A stretch of DNA of 64,000 nucleotides from Bacteroidota bacterium (GCA_023393915.1 JAEXBS010000096.1:248001-312000), one strand, 5' to 3'; shown: positions 35,586 to 45,642, numbered from the stretch's first letter. The notes: generated from the letters alone by a model not told the origin. Numbers and translations are program-made.

Positions 35586-35615
35586 AAACCACCTGCTTAC
35601 TGATTAAGCAGGTGG
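35584..35615 (-). terminator. Terminator of the carbonic anhydrase gene
   Basis: An 11-base perfect hairpin (ccacctgctta / taagcaggtgg) with a five-base loop. On the minus strand a TTTTTATT run follows, so it mainly ends the minus-strand carbonic-anhydrase transcript; pth lacks such a run. Confidence 0.75.
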
Positions 35616-35639
35616 AGAGCTAAAAAAGACTGCGCTTCT

Positions 35640-36329
35640 CTAGTTTTCTACTTGTTCACTGAGCTGATTTGCAGTATTTTTCTTGTCTTTTTCTTCGAGC
35701 CAAGAAACCACTCCGGTCTCGACACAATAATTGGCGCCGACGATAAGAATTTCACCCTTCGACTCCATGTCTCTTAAGGTGGGACTTTTTCTACGAATCT
35801 CCCTTAGGGTCTCAAGAATATTCTGATGATTCAATCGTTCCAGTAGCTCAAGGTTCTTGCTGGATCGAATTTCATTGGTTTCAAGAACCTGCTCAATATA
35901 CGGTTCAAATCGTTGAACTAAGGATTCTAGGTTTTCTGTTCCTAACTTTTCAATTGATTTGTAATCTAGGCAGCCTTTAAGCGCGCCACAATGTGAGTGC
36001 CCTAATACCACAAGCAATTTGGATCCCGCAACTCTGCAGGCAAACTCCATAGATCCCAGAATATCCGTGTTCACAAAATTCCCTGCAATTCGGATGCTGA
36101 ATATATCGCCAAGCCCTTGGTCAAATAGGAGTTCTGCAGAGGTTCGACTATCGATGCAGCTAAGAATCGTGGCAAAGGGCCATTGTCCTTCTCTGGTATC
36201 ATTTACCTGTTCTAAAAGGTTTCGGTTGATTTTTAAATTGGAGATAAATCGCTGGTTCCCCTCTTTTAAGAATTCAAGAGCTTTGCTAGGGGATATGGTG
36301 GATTGCGTTTCTAATGTATGTGCTTTCAT
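35640..36329 (-). CDS. Beta-class carbonic anhydrase, linked to SulP transporter
   Basis: 229 residues, reversible hydration of CO2. The beta-class zinc residues are in ATILSCIDSRTSAELLFD (Cys, and the Asp-Arg pair) and VVLGHSHCGALKG (His and Cys). No signal peptide, so cytoplasmic. The SulP-family transporter lies 27 bases upstream on the same strand, an arrangement suggesting bicarbonate import coupled to its use. The window encodes a second beta carbonic anhydrase at 38494. This one has a longer insert before the C-terminus (YIEQVLETNEIRSSKNLELL). Confidence 0.92.
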   Translation of the reverse strand: MKAHTLETQSTISPSKALEFLKEGNQRFISNLKINRNLLEQVNDTREGQWPFATILSCIDSRTSAELLFDQGLGDIFSIRIAGNFVNTDILGSMEFACRVAGSKLLVVLGHSHCGALKGCLDYKSIEKLGTENLESLVQRFEPYIEQVLETNEIRSSKNLELLERLNHQNILETLREIRRKSPTLRDMESKGEILIVGANYCVETGVVSWLEEKDKKNTANQLSEQVEN

Positions 36330-36356
36330 ATTGAAATAGGGTTTAAAAGTGATTCA

Positions 36357-37964
36357 TTACATCGCACGACGGTGATGAATTGAAATGTGAGAATGAGCGT
36401 CTCTCGCATAGGAAGAGTAATTGGTGCGGAAACCAATCAACTGAACTTGGATTTTTTCTTCTTTTGCCCGTATGTTGGCAAAATCTTGGATAAGTTCTAG
36501 TACATCAGAAGTAATGTACGAGGTTCCCTTCGCATCGATGGTGACTTTCGAATGGGGACGAATGTTTTTTAGCGTCTTTTTTATGGCCGCCTTATTTAGA
36601 AAGCTTACTTCCTCGGCAAGCTTAATTGTGATTTGATCGGCATCCTGTAGCTCCTCTCGGCTATAGTAGTATGCCCTTTTCATATTTCCCTGAAGGATAA
36701 AAAAGACGGCTACACCCATACCAATTAAAACTCCCGTAAGTAGATCTGTGGCAACAACGGCCACTAAGGTCGAGAGAAAAGGTAAATATTGAAACTTGCT
36801 CTTAGAGAGAAATTTCTTGATCTTATTAGGACTAGCCAGTTTGTAACCGACTAGCAGTAACACTGCGGCCAGAGTGGCTAGTGGGATTTTGTTGAGCACC
36901 ATCGGGATGGCAACAGCGCAAAGAAGGAGTAACAAACCATGAATGATAGTGGAGGCTTTACTTCTCGCTCCAGCCCCAGCGTTTGCGGAAGTTCTTACCA
37001 CGACCGAAGTAATGGGTAAACCGCCAATGAGCGAGCTAAAGAGATTGCCAATACCTTGTGCACGCAGCTCGTTATTGGTGTCTGTAATTCGACGCATTGG
37101 ATCTAAGCGATCTGCAGCTTCTATGGACAAAAGAGTTTCTATAGAGGCCACAATTGCTATGGTTGCGCCCAGGGTCCAGACCATTGGATTTAGAAATCCG
37201 CTCCAATCCGGAAGGGTAATATATCCTTTTAGGTCTGCAAGTGAATCTGGAGCCGGTAGCATTACAAATTGATTCTCTTTTAGAGAAATCATGCCTCCGC
37301 TTAACTGAAATAGTTCGGAGAGCAGAATTCCTACAACGACCGCAATAAGAGCTCCAGGTAAAAGCCTTAGCCTTTTCAGGGCCGGAATTTTATCCCAGAG
37401 AATTAAGATTCCAAGTGAAATTAAAGTGATAAATAGAACTCCTAAGTGAATGGAGGAGAAGACTTCAAATAAATACAGTTGAATGTTTTCCAGAGTATAT
37501 CCATTGGCAAAGACTTTCTCACTGCTAAAGGAGTCTTTTGAATACCCTAAGGCACTGGGGATCTGTTTAAGAATAATAATTACACCAATGCCCGCTAGCA
37601 TGCCTTCAATGACACTGTTGGGAAAATAACTGGATAGACTTCCTGCACGGAAAAATCCCAACAGGAGTTGTAAAACGCCTGCAATCAGACCTGCGCAAAG
37701 GAAAATTTGAAAGCTTCCAAGCTCTGTAATTCCTGCGAGCACAATAGCCGCTAATCCAGCGGCGGGTCCTGAGACCGAGAGATGAGAATTGGACAGACTG
37801 CCAATCACCACGCCACCGATGATTCCTGCAATAATTCCTGAGAGAGGAGGTGCTCCGCTGGCCAGAGCGATACCTAAACATAAGGGCAATGCCACTAAAA
37901 ATACAACGACGGAGGAGGAAAAATTGTCTTTTAACTCTCCACTCCACGCTTTTAGATTTTTCAT
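36357..37964 (-). CDS. SulP (SLC26)-family anion transporter, likely bicarbonate
   Basis: 535 residues. An N-terminal membrane part with ten or more helices is seen (VVVFLVALPLCLGIALASG, GVVIGSLSNSHLSVSGPAAG). A C-terminal cytoplasmic STAS domain follows (about 430-520, KVTIDAKGTSYITSDVLELI). The SVSGPAAG and VVRTSANAGAGARSK regions are family motifs. SulP proteins carry sulfate, bicarbonate or other anions; the adjacent carbonic anhydrase makes bicarbonate the better guess. The gene for a small secreted protein (38093-38383) precedes it on the same strand. Confidence 0.88.
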   Translation of the reverse strand: MKNLKAWSGELKDNFSSSVVVFLVALPLCLGIALASGAPPLSGIIAGIIGGVVIGSLSNSHLSVSGPAAGLAAIVLAGITELGSFQIFLCAGLIAGVLQLLLGFFRAGSLSSYFPNSVIEGMLAGIGVIIILKQIPSALGYSKDSFSSEKVFANGYTLENIQLYLFEVFSSIHLGVLFITLISLGILILWDKIPALKRLRLLPGALIAVVVGILLSELFQLSGGMISLKENQFVMLPAPDSLADLKGYITLPDWSGFLNPMVWTLGATIAIVASIETLLSIEAADRLDPMRRITDTNNELRAQGIGNLFSSLIGGLPITSVVVRTSANAGAGARSKASTIIHGLLLLLCAVAIPMVLNKIPLATLAAVLLLVGYKLASPNKIKKFLSKSKFQYLPFLSTLVAVVATDLLTGVLIGMGVAVFFILQGNMKRAYYYSREELQDADQITIKLAEEVSFLNKAAIKKTLKNIRPHSKVTIDAKGTSYITSDVLELIQDFANIRAKEEKIQVQLIGFRTNYSSYARDAHSHISIHHRRAM

Positions 37965-38092
37965 TTTTCTAATCGATTAAGGATACTTCCTCTTTTTTTC
38001 TTTTTGAGGAGGTATAAGTGAAACGTAAATAAGGGATCTGATCCTGACCTGAAATAGAGAAAGCCAAGAGTTTGATCGAATCGAGTGAAAAA

Positions 38093-38383
38093 TTAGGCCT
38101 CAGGAGGCGGGGAGAAAATTTGCAAATGGGGATTTTTGCCAAGATTGTCACTGATCTGTAGGTAACGCTCCTGATTTTGGGAATGAAAAAACTTGATGAA
38201 ATCATGAATGTTCAACGTCCTTGGAACGGTCTTCTCTACAAGATTCACTGAACCATGATTCTCCTCTTCTGCGAGTACGACATTCGTTGTAGGAATTTCA
38301 AAATCGCAAAGGGTGGCAATACTAGGTAAGGCCATGAAATTGACAAAAATGATTACTACGACAATGTTTAGATACTTATTCAA
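38093..38383 (-). CDS. Small secreted flavobacterial protein with FSPPPE end
   Basis: 96 residues with an N-terminal signal or single membrane helix (MNKYLNIVVVIIFVNFMALP), a variable middle and a C-terminal IFSPPPEA. I recall short proteins with the same FSPPPE end in many flavobacteria near SulP or carbonic anhydrase genes, always of unknown function. The conserved proline end suggests a binding tail. It lies about 130 bases upstream of the SulP gene, on the same strand. It is short but has a coherent signal, so I judge it real. Confidence 0.6.
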   Translation of the reverse strand: MNKYLNIVVVIIFVNFMALPSIATLCDFEIPTTNVVLAEEENHGSVNLVEKTVPRTLNIHDFIKFFHSQNQERYLQISDNLGKNPHLQIFSPPPEA

Positions 38384-38493
38384 GCTTTTTTTTGAAGCGA
38401 CAAAAATAACAGAGTGAAATTGTTCTCACAAGAGAATTATAGATTTTTTCTAAACATTAACGATATTTAACTTAAGTAATCTATAATTACGTA

Positions 38494-39174
38494 CTACTCC
38501 AAGTTTCGGTTGGATTTTCGACTCATGACCCACGAGGAATTGGTAAGGTCGTATACCTTCTGAATGTCCTTAAGTATTTCTTCAAAATCAATATCCAGAT
38601 CAGTAAGTTTTCCCGTGGACATGTCAAATACCAGCCCGTGGACAATTGGAAAATCTTCCACGATGTAGCGTTCCTGAACACAGGCCATTTTTATTACATT
38701 TATACACTGTTCTAGCACATTGAGCTCCACGAGTCGGTCGTACCTAGCCTTCTCGTTCTCAATGGAATCCAGTTCCCCTTGGTGGGTTCGGTACACGTCT
38801 CTAATGGCACGAAGCCAAGGGTTTAGAAGTCCTAAATCTTCCGGAGTCATCGCGGCTTTTACCCCTCCACAACCGTAATGTCCACAAACAATGATGTGTT
38901 TGACTTTCAGGTGAGATACGGCGTATTGGATTACAGCAGTAGAACTCATATCGAGCGTATTTACCACATTGGCAATGTTTCTATGAACAAAAAGTTCACC
39001 AGGTTTAAGTCCCATGAGTTCTTCTGCAGTAGCTCTTGAGTCACTACAACCAATATAAAGGTATTCTGGACTTTGACCCGCCGCTAATTTTTTAAAAAAA
39101 TCCGGGTCTTCCCCTAATTTTTCTTGGATCCACTTTTCGTTGTTGGTAAAGAGGTTGTCTAAAGAATGGCTCAT
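38494..39174 (-). CDS. Beta-class carbonic anhydrase (second copy)
   Basis: 226 residues, more typical of the E. coli Can type than the copy at 35640. Zinc and catalytic residues: YIGCSDSRATAEELM (Cys, Asp-Arg) and HIIVCGHYGCGGVKAAM (His, Cys). Other family stretches are GELFVHRNIANVV and PWLRAIRDVYRTHQ. It is cytoplasmic. It probably supplies bicarbonate to carboxylases. Its own transcript is likely, because 110 AT-rich bases separate it from the small secreted protein gene. It lies downstream of ugd by 45 bases. Confidence 0.94.
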   Translation of the reverse strand: MSHSLDNLFTNNEKWIQEKLGEDPDFFKKLAAGQSPEYLYIGCSDSRATAEELMGLKPGELFVHRNIANVVNTLDMSSTAVIQYAVSHLKVKHIIVCGHYGCGGVKAAMTPEDLGLLNPWLRAIRDVYRTHQGELDSIENEKARYDRLVELNVLEQCINVIKMACVQERYIVEDFPIVHGLVFDMSTGKLTDLDIDFEEILKDIQKVYDLTNSSWVMSRKSNRNLE

Positions 39175-39219
39175 AAGTGCAACTTTTTATAAATTTTTAA
39201 TTAAGCTGTTGGTTTGGAC

Positions 39220-40530
39220 TTACGGATTTAATGTTCTTCGTCCAATGCTGTTGTAATGGAATCCATGGGTTTCCACAAGATTGAGTGGATAGAGGTTTCT
39301 TCCATCAAAAATCACTTTCTGATTGAGCTTCTCTCCAATCAGTTTAAAGTTGGGGTTTTTAAACTCAGGCCATTCGGTGGCAATCAAAAGCGCATCAGCA
39401 CCTTCTAGCGCTTCGTACATTGAATCGGCATAAGCGATTTTATCACCTAGTATTTTTTGAACGTTCTGGGTAGCTGCGGGATCGTAAGCGGTAATCTTAG
39501 CACCTTTATCAAGTAGCATTTCAATATTATCTAACGAGGAGGCTTCCCGGATATCGTCTGTATTGGCTTTAAAAGCAAGTCCCCACACGGCTATTTTCTT
39601 ATTCTCTAGAGATCCAAAGTACGCTTCCATCTCAGGAACGAGGATTACTTTTTGTAGGGTATTGACCTGTTCCGTGGCCTTAAGAATTTGAAAATCGAAG
39701 GCATCTTCTTTTCCTGAATTGATTAAGGCTTTGACGTCTTTTGGAAAACAACTTCCTCCGTACCCGATTCCTGGGAATAAAAAGCGGTGACCGATCCGGT
39801 CATCGGATCCCATACCGAGTCTCACTTTATCTACATCCGCTCCAACTTTTTCACAGTAGTTGGCAATCTCATTCATAAAAGTGATTTTAACGGCAAGAAA
39901 AGAATTGGCTGCGTATTTTGTTAGTTCTGAGGATTTTTCGTCCATAAAAATAATTGGCACCCCAGTATTAGTGAATGGCTGGTAGATCCTTGACATCAAT
40001 TCGCGGGCTTTCTCTGAAGAAGTTCCTACCACGACTCGGGCTGGATTCATTGAGTCCTCGACAGCAAATCCTTCACGCAAAAATTCGGGATTGGAAACCA
40101 CATCAAACGGGTGCTCCGTTCTTTCCTTTATTATCGCTCTTACCTTGTCGGCAGTTCCTACGGGTACTGTTGATTTGTTAACAATCATTTTATATCCCCT
40201 CATTAAGTCTCCGATCTCTTTTGCGACTCCCAGAACATAGGAAAGGTCTGCAGAACCGTCCTCTCCTGGAGGGGTTGGTAGGGCTAAATAAATTACCTCA
40301 CACTGCTTTAAAGCTTCTTTAAGTTCGGTTGTGAAATGCAGGCGCTCGGCTTGGATGTTGCGTAAAAACATCTCTTCAAGATTCGGTTCATAAATAGGCA
40401 CTTGGCCGTTTTTCATTTTGGCCACCTTTTTCTCGTCGACATCAACACAGTAAACGATGTTGCCAAGTTCTGCTAAGGTTGTGCCTGTTACCAGTCCAAC
40501 ATAACCGGTTCCTACAATGGTAATATTCAT
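39220..40530 (-). CDS. ugd: UDP-glucose 6-dehydrogenase
   Basis: 436 residues. Oxidises UDP-glucose to UDP-glucuronate with two NAD. The NAD loop is MNITIVGTGYVGLVTGTTLAELG at the N-terminus. The catalytic Cys lies in FPGIGYGGSCFPKDVKAL, and VVSNPEFLREGFAVED and WGLAFKANTDDIREA are other fixed stretches. It supplies precursor for surface or exopolysaccharide, but no glycosyltransferase cluster is adjacent. A GDP-mannose dehydrogenase would be similar in length; YGGSCFPKD and IGHRFLFPGIG favour Ugd. It is divergent from the rimP operon. Confidence 0.93.
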   Translation of the reverse strand: MNITIVGTGYVGLVTGTTLAELGNIVYCVDVDEKKVAKMKNGQVPIYEPNLEEMFLRNIQAERLHFTTELKEALKQCEVIYLALPTPPGEDGSADLSYVLGVAKEIGDLMRGYKMIVNKSTVPVGTADKVRAIIKERTEHPFDVVSNPEFLREGFAVEDSMNPARVVVGTSSEKARELMSRIYQPFTNTGVPIIFMDEKSSELTKYAANSFLAVKITFMNEIANYCEKVGADVDKVRLGMGSDDRIGHRFLFPGIGYGGSCFPKDVKALINSGKEDAFDFQILKATEQVNTLQKVILVPEMEAYFGSLENKKIAVWGLAFKANTDDIREASSLDNIEMLLDKGAKITAYDPAATQNVQKILGDKIAYADSMYEALEGADALLIATEWPEFKNPNFKLIGEKLNQKVIFDGRNLYPLNLVETHGFHYNSIGRRTLNP

Positions 40531-40670
40531 TTTGGGTCGTTATAACTTGACAAATTTAGGAAAAAATCATTGCTTAATGTTGCATCCTTTGTTTTAAGAG
40601 CCAAGGTAGTGTGTCCTTAACTCTAGAAGTGAAGAGGGTAAAGGGTAAAGGTTCATGAAGTTAGCCGAGT

Positions 40671-40701
40671 TTGGTAAGTATTGAAAAAATACCTATATTT
40701 G
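40671..40701 (+). promoter_or_regulatory. Promoter of the rimP-nusA-infB operon
   Basis: TTG at 40671-40673, 20 bases, then TATATTTG at 40694-40701: a textbook flavobacterial promoter. Transcription should begin a few bases later, near 40706-40708. Confidence 0.75.
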
Positions 40702-40719
40702 CAACGAATTAGAGAACAG

Positions 40720-40803
40720 ATGAAAAGGCCTTCGCGACGAAAGCCTTTTTTCGTTCAAAAATGCGAAGCATGGAATTTAGAAAACAGATTGAACAACTTT
40801 TAA
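40720..40803 (+). CDS. Possible 27-residue leader peptide overlapping rimP
   Basis: An ATG about a dozen bases after the expected transcription start opens a frame beginning MKRPSRRKPFFVQK that runs through the attenuator hairpin and ends inside rimP in a different frame (stop 40801-40803). Its Arg/Lys-rich start falls within the hairpin stem. Translation would disrupt the hairpin, a classical attenuation layout. It is too short to judge by homology, and the open frame may be chance. Confidence 0.3.
   Translation: MKRPSRRKPFFVQKCEAWNLENRLNNF
40723..40751 (+). terminator. Attenuator-like hairpin in the rimP leader
   Basis: aaaaggccttcg pairs with cgaaagcctttt (one C-A mismatch) around a three-base loop, followed by six Ts ending at 40751. 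It sits between the promoter and the first gene of the rimP-nusA-infB operon, so it would stop transcripts before the operon unless read through. Confidence 0.7.
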
Positions 40804-41237
40804 ATGAGTTTCTCGAAACCCGCAAAGATCTTTTTTTAATTGATCTTAAAATCTCAACCTCGGATGAGGTGAGCGTGGTATTGGATGGAGACCAAGGTGT
40901 TTCGCTTCAAGACTGTTTGGATTGCTCTAGAGCCATAGAGTTTAATATGGATCGAGAAGCGCACGATTTTAGTCTGCAAGTTAGTTCTGCTGGACTTTCT
41001 GAGCCCCTTACTTTGCCTAGACAATTTGCTAAGAATCTAGGAAGAGAAATCAAAGTGATAGCAGAGGATGGCTGGGAGGATCAAGGCGAGCTTATAAAAG
41101 TGGAGGAGCAATCGGTAACTATTTTACTGCGTTATCGCAAACCGAAAGAGGTGGGAAAAGGAAAAATGGATGTTGAAGAAGAAAAAGTCATTCCATTAGA
41201 CCAGATAAAAAAAGCCACTGTGGTTATTAAATTTTAA
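40770..41237 (+). CDS. rimP: Ribosome maturation factor RimP
   Basis: About 155 residues; needed for 30S subunit assembly. The N-terminal alpha/beta domain shows DLFLIDLKISTSDEVSVVLDGDQGVSLQDCLDCSRAIE and the RimP-typical FSLQVSSAGLSEPL. The C-terminal SH3-like barrel follows (GWEDQGELIKVEEQSVTILL). Met at 40761 and 40770 are both possible; MEFRKQIEQLL from 40770 matches the usual family start better. First gene of the operon, behind the promoter and attenuator; nusA follows after 69 bases. Confidence 0.92.
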   Translation: MEFRKQIEQLLNEFLETRKDLFLIDLKISTSDEVSVVLDGDQGVSLQDCLDCSRAIEFNMDREAHDFSLQVSSAGLSEPLTLPRQFAKNLGREIKVIAEDGWEDQGELIKVEEQSVTILLRYRKPKEVGKGKMDVEEEKVIPLDQIKKATVVIKF

Positions 41238-41306
41238 TTAAAGTGCTAAAGTAAAACGATTTACTACTTTAATGAAACACATTTATCTTAAATTAAGACA
41301 AAGCCA

Positions 41307-42542
41307 ATGGATAATTTAGCTTTAATAGAAGCATTCGGAGATTTTAAAGACGAGAAAAGTATCAGTAAGATTGACCTAATGGCGATTATTGAAGACTCTC
41401 TTAAAACACTTCTTCGTAAAAGATACGATTCTGATGATCATTTTGATGTTATTGTGAATCCTGACAAAGGGGATTTCCAGATCTTCTTAAACAAAACAAT
41501 AGTCGAGGATGAAATGTCTGAAGACGATGATCTTGAAATTGAAATTTCGCAAGCACGCAAAATAGATCCTACATTTGAGGTAGGAGAAGATTATACAATG
41601 GAAATTCCAGTTGCTCAGTTAGGTAGAAGAAATATTCTAACTTTGAAGCAAATTCTAGCAGCAAAACTGCAAGAGCATAACAATGCAATGCTTTACGAGC
41701 AGTTTCATGATAGAATTGGAGAAATTGTAGTTGGTGAAGTACACCATATTCGTCACAAGCACGTAATATTGTTAGATGATGAGGGGAATGAATTTATTCT
41801 GCCAAAAGAAAATCAGATTCCTTCTGACTTTTTTAAGAAAGGTGAGAATGTACGTGCAATTGTTGAAAGTGTTGACTTCAAGGGCTCTAAGCCACAGATT
41901 ATAGTTTCAAGAACGGCGCCTAAGTTCCTAGAGAAATTACTAGAGCTGGAGATTCCTGAGATTCAAGACGGAACGATATTGCTTAAGAAAGTGGTTCGTA
42001 TTCCTGGCGAAAAGGCGAAAATTGCGGTTGATGCGTACGATGATCGTATAGATCCGGTAGGAGCATGTGTTGGAGTAAAAGGTTCGCGTATTCACGGAGT
42101 GGTACGAGAATTAAGAAATGAAAATATTGACGTTATCCAGTGGTCTAAGAATCCTGAAATCATGGTGAAAAGAGCTCTTGGAAACGTTATGGTAAATAAA
42201 ATTGAAATCAATCCAGAAACAGGATATGCATTAGTGTATACCCCGGTAGATGAAATTTCCAAAGTAATCGGTAAGCAAGGACAGAACATTCGTTTGGCTT
42301 CGTGGCTAAGTGGTTTTGAAATTGATGTATACCGTGAATCTCAGGAAGAAGACGATGTAGAACTGGATGAATTCTCAGATGATATTGAACAGTGGATTCT
42401 TAATGAATTCAAGAAGGTAGGTCTAACTACAGCAAAGAGTGTTTTAGATAAAGACACCGATAGTCTTTTGAATATGACCGATCTTGAAGAAGAAACAATC
42501 GAGGAAGTAAAACAGATTCTCAAGGAAGAGTTCGAGGACTAA
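41307..42542 (+). CDS. nusA: Transcription termination/antitermination factor NusA
   Basis: 411 residues. N-terminal RNA-polymerase-binding domain (to about 125), S1 domain (HDRIGEIVVGEVHHIRHKHVILL), then two KH domains (DPVGACVGVKGSRIHGVV and EISKVIGKQGQNIRLASWL with the GxxG loops GVKG and GKQG). A short acidic tail follows, lacking the two AR repeats found in E. coli. It works in transcript elongation and hairpin termination, so control of this operon by an attenuator could feed back on itself. infB follows after 57 bases. Confidence 0.96.
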   Translation: MDNLALIEAFGDFKDEKSISKIDLMAIIEDSLKTLLRKRYDSDDHFDVIVNPDKGDFQIFLNKTIVEDEMSEDDDLEIEISQARKIDPTFEVGEDYTMEIPVAQLGRRNILTLKQILAAKLQEHNNAMLYEQFHDRIGEIVVGEVHHIRHKHVILLDDEGNEFILPKENQIPSDFFKKGENVRAIVESVDFKGSKPQIIVSRTAPKFLEKLLELEIPEIQDGTILLKKVVRIPGEKAKIAVDAYDDRIDPVGACVGVKGSRIHGVVRELRNENIDVIQWSKNPEIMVKRALGNVMVNKIEINPETGYALVYTPVDEISKVIGKQGQNIRLASWLSGFEIDVYRESQEEDDVELDEFSDDIEQWILNEFKKVGLTTAKSVLDKDTDSLLNMTDLEEETIEEVKQILKEEFED

Positions 42543-42599
42543 ACTTAGTTGGTTACCTTTTCTTTTCCAAATCAAATTAAAAAACAGTAAAATTAGTAG

Positions 42600-45437
42600 A
42601 TGCCTAAAATTAGATTAAATAAAGCGGTAAAGGAGTTTAACATTTCAATGGGAAGACTGGTGGAGTTCCTCCAGACTAAAGGCATTGAGGTGGAAAGCAA
42701 CCCGAACGCCCAATTGGATGAAGCGGCATATTCTGCATTGCAGGCCGAATTCGCCAAGGACGGTGCGCAAAGAAAAGCATCACATGAAGTGGTGATTTCC
42801 AAAGTGCCTGAAGAGAAGTTGGAACTTGAGGAGGAAAAGAAACCGGAAGTCATTCGTGCTAGATCAGGAGCAAGACCTGAAGCAAAAATCTTAGGAAAGA
42901 TTGATTTGGATCAAGGTAAACCACAAACTGAGCCTCAAAAGCAGGAGCCTAAAGATGAACCTAAAGTTCAAGAGAAAGAAGAGGTTATTAAGGCAAAAGC
43001 ACCAGAACTTAATGTTCTAGGAAAAATAGATCTATCAGGAATGGATCAAGCCAAACGTGCCAAAGAAACGACCAAATCAAATGAGACCGAAAAGCCTGCG
43101 CCTAAAGAAAAGCCAGAGGTAGTACAATCAACTCAAGCAAAACCACAGCAAGCTGAAGTGGGAAATGCACCGGAAGCTAAAAATGTTACCGCTAAAGAGA
43201 GTCCCGTAGAGGAAAAGCCAGCAAGCGCTGTAACTGGAGGAGCAGAAGCTACCCCGGATAAGATAAAAACTCAATATCAAAAGCTTGACGGTCCTAAAAT
43301 CTTAAAAGAAAAAGTAGACCTTTCTCAGTTTCAATCTCGATCTAAAGAGGGATCTGGACAGAAGAAGAAAAGAAAAAGAATTGAAAAGCCTGCCACTGGA
43401 GGAGCTGCTGCACAAGGTAACCGTCCCAACCAAGGTAACCGTCCCAATCAAGGAGGGCAAAGAGGTCCCAACCAAGGACAAGGAAGAAAAGGTCAAGGAC
43501 GCAGAGGTGATAAGGTCATGCCTGTTGAACTTACCGATGAACAAGTTAAGAATCAGATTCGTGAAACCCTAGAGAAGCTGACTAATAAGGGAGGTAAATC
43601 TAAGGGTGCGAAACATAGAAGAGATAAAAGATCCTTTAGAAGGGAGCAAGACGAGCTTCAGCAAGAAATTGATGCGCAAGACAGAACTTTAAGAGTTACT
43701 GAATATATCACAGTTGGAGAGTTAGCTTCCCTTATGGATGTGACTCCTACTGAAGTGATATCCACTTGCTTCTCTTTAGGAGTGATGGTAACAATGAACC
43801 AAAGATTGGAAGCTGATACGCTACAATTGGTTGCTGATGAGTTCGGTTATGAAATTGAATTTGCAGATGCCGATTTAGAGGAAGCGGCAGAAGAGGAAAC
43901 TCCAGATCGCGAAGAAGATCTACTTCCAAGAGCACCAATTGTAACGGTGATGGGACACGTTGACCACGGTAAGACATCCCTTCTTGACTATATTCGTAAA
44001 GCGAATGTTATTGCAGGAGAGTCTGGAGGAATCACCCAACACATTGGAGCCTATAATGTGAAGCTTGAAAATGGACAAAGAATCACATTCTTAGATACTC
44101 CTGGTCACGAAGCGTTTACAGCAATGAGAGCACGTGGAGCCCAGGTTACCGATATTGCAATTATCGTAATTGCTGCGGACGATGATGTAATGCCACAGAC
44201 CAAAGAGGCTATTGCACACGCACAGGCTGCTGGAGTTCCAATGATTATAGCACTCAATAAAGTTGATAAGCCTACAGCGAACCCAGATAAGATTCGTGAA
44301 CAACTTTCTGGGATGAATGTACTAGTTGAAGAATGGGGAGGTAATGTTCAATCTCAAGAGATTTCGGCTAAGTTCGGTACTAATGTGGATGAGCTTTTAG
44401 AGAAAGTACTACTTCAAGCGGAACTTCTTGAACTTAAGGCGAATCCAGATAAAAATGCTCAAGGGGTTGTAATAGAAGCGTCTTTAGACAAAGGACGTGG
44501 TTATGTTACCACTGTATTATTACAAGCTGGAACCTTGAAGTTAGGGGATTATGTTCTAGCAGGTAAGAACCACGGAAAAGTGAAAGCGATGCTTGATGAG
44601 CGAGGCAAGCCAATGAAAGCAGCGGGACCTTCTATACCTGTAACAATTTTAGGACTTGATGGAGCGCCAACTGCGGGAGATAAATTCCGTGTATTTGATG
44701 ATGAGAAGGAAGCCAAAGGAATTGCTAACAAACGTGAGCAGCTTCAAAGAGAACAATCTATTCGAACTAAAAAACACTTGACTCTAGATGAAATCGGTAG
44801 ACGTATTGCGTTAGGAGACTTTAAAGAACTCAACATTATCCTTAAAGGGGATGTGGACGGTTCAGTGGAAGCACTTTCTGATCAATTACAAAGATTGTCT
44901 ACTGAAGAAATCCAAATCAATATTCTTCACAAAGGGGTAGGTCAAATCACAGAATCAGACGTACTACTTGCAACAGCATCCGATGCTATTATGATTGGAT
45001 TTAATGTTCGCGCCGGTGTAAGTGCGAAGGAAATCGCTGATAGAGAAGAAATTGAAATTCGTACTTATTCTGTTATTTATGACGCGATCGATGATGTGAA
45101 GGAAGCGATGGAGGGTATGTTATCTCCAGAAATCCGTGAACAGGTGATTGGAAATGTTGAGATTAGAGAAGTATTTAAGATTTCAAAAGTGGGTACGATT
45201 GCAGGTTGTATGGTAACTAGCGGTAAGGTCACTAGAAACTCTAAGATTCGTTTACTTCGTGATGGAATCGTGAAACATGATGGAGAGCTTGAAAGCTTGA
45301 AGCGATTTAAAGACGATGTTAAGGAAGTAACTAAAGGATACGAATGTGGTCTGAATATTAAAGGTTACAATGACATTGAAATTGGAGACAATCTCGAAGT
45401 CTATGAACAAATTGCTGTTAAGAAGAAATTGAAGTAA
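42600..45437 (+). CDS. infB: Translation initiation factor IF-2
   Basis: 945 residues. Residues 1-300 form an N-terminal IF2 domain ([20 protein letters not shown]) plus a long, charged, low-complexity linker rich in Lys, Glu, Pro and Gln, ending in an RNRPNQG-type repeat (about 275-295). The GTPase domain starts near 450 with [29 protein letters not shown] and NKVDKP give the other G motifs. Domains II to IV run to the end. It brings initiator tRNA to the ribosome. The linker length is usual for Bacteroidetes. Confidence 0.97.
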   Translation: MPKIRLNKAVKEFNISMGRLVEFLQTKGIEVESNPNAQLDEAAYSALQAEFAKDGAQRKASHEVVISKVPEEKLELEEEKKPEVIRARSGARPEAKILGKIDLDQGKPQTEPQKQEPKDEPKVQEKEEVIKAKAPELNVLGKIDLSGMDQAKRAKETTKSNETEKPAPKEKPEVVQSTQAKPQQAEVGNAPEAKNVTAKESPVEEKPASAVTGGAEATPDKIKTQYQKLDGPKILKEKVDLSQFQSRSKEGSGQKKKRKRIEKPATGGAAAQGNRPNQGNRPNQGGQRGPNQGQGRKGQGRRGDKVMPVELTDEQVKNQIRETLEKLTNKGGKSKGAKHRRDKRSFRREQDELQQEIDAQDRTLRVTEYITVGELASLMDVTPTEVISTCFSLGVMVTMNQRLEADTLQLVADEFGYEIEFADADLEEAAEEETPDREEDLLPRAPIVTVMGHVDHGKTSLLDYIRKANVIAGESGGITQHIGAYNVKLENGQRITFLDTPGHEAFTAMRARGAQVTDIAIIVIAADDDVMPQTKEAIAHAQAAGVPMIIALNKVDKPTANPDKIREQLSGMNVLVEEWGGNVQSQEISAKFGTNVDELLEKVLLQAELLELKANPDKNAQGVVIEASLDKGRGYVTTVLLQAGTLKLGDYVLAGKNHGKVKAMLDERGKPMKAAGPSIPVTILGLDGAPTAGDKFRVFDDEKEAKGIANKREQLQREQSIRTKKHLTLDEIGRRIALGDFKELNIILKGDVDGSVEALSDQLQRLSTEEIQINILHKGVGQITESDVLLATASDAIMIGFNVRAGVSAKEIADREEIEIRTYSVIYDAIDDVKEAMEGMLSPEIREQVIGNVEIREVFKISKVGTIAGCMVTSGKVTRNSKIRLLRDGIVKHDGELESLKRFKDDVKEVTKGYECGLNIKGYNDIEIGDNLEVYEQIAVKKKLK

Positions 45438-45455
45438 GAATTGTTTTAAATATTA

Positions 45456-45490
45456 TAAATAAAGTCCGCTAATTAAGCGGACTTTATTTA
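45456..45490 (+). terminator. Terminator of the rimP-nusA-infB operon
   Basis: A near-perfect hairpin taaataaagtccgct / agcggactttattta with an aatta loop, 18 bases after the infB stop. It is AT-symmetric, so it may work both ways. Confidence 0.8.
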
Positions 45491-45642
45491 TAATGATTCT
45501 AATTTAAATTGTCTTAGTTATTTGTTTCTGAAAATTCTGCGGGAAAGTACAGTTGTAAATGTTGGTTTAATAATATTTCAAAACTAAATTGAATAAACCA
45601 TAATTTCTTCACTGTTTATAAGGGTTTTGAGTTGTTGTTCAT

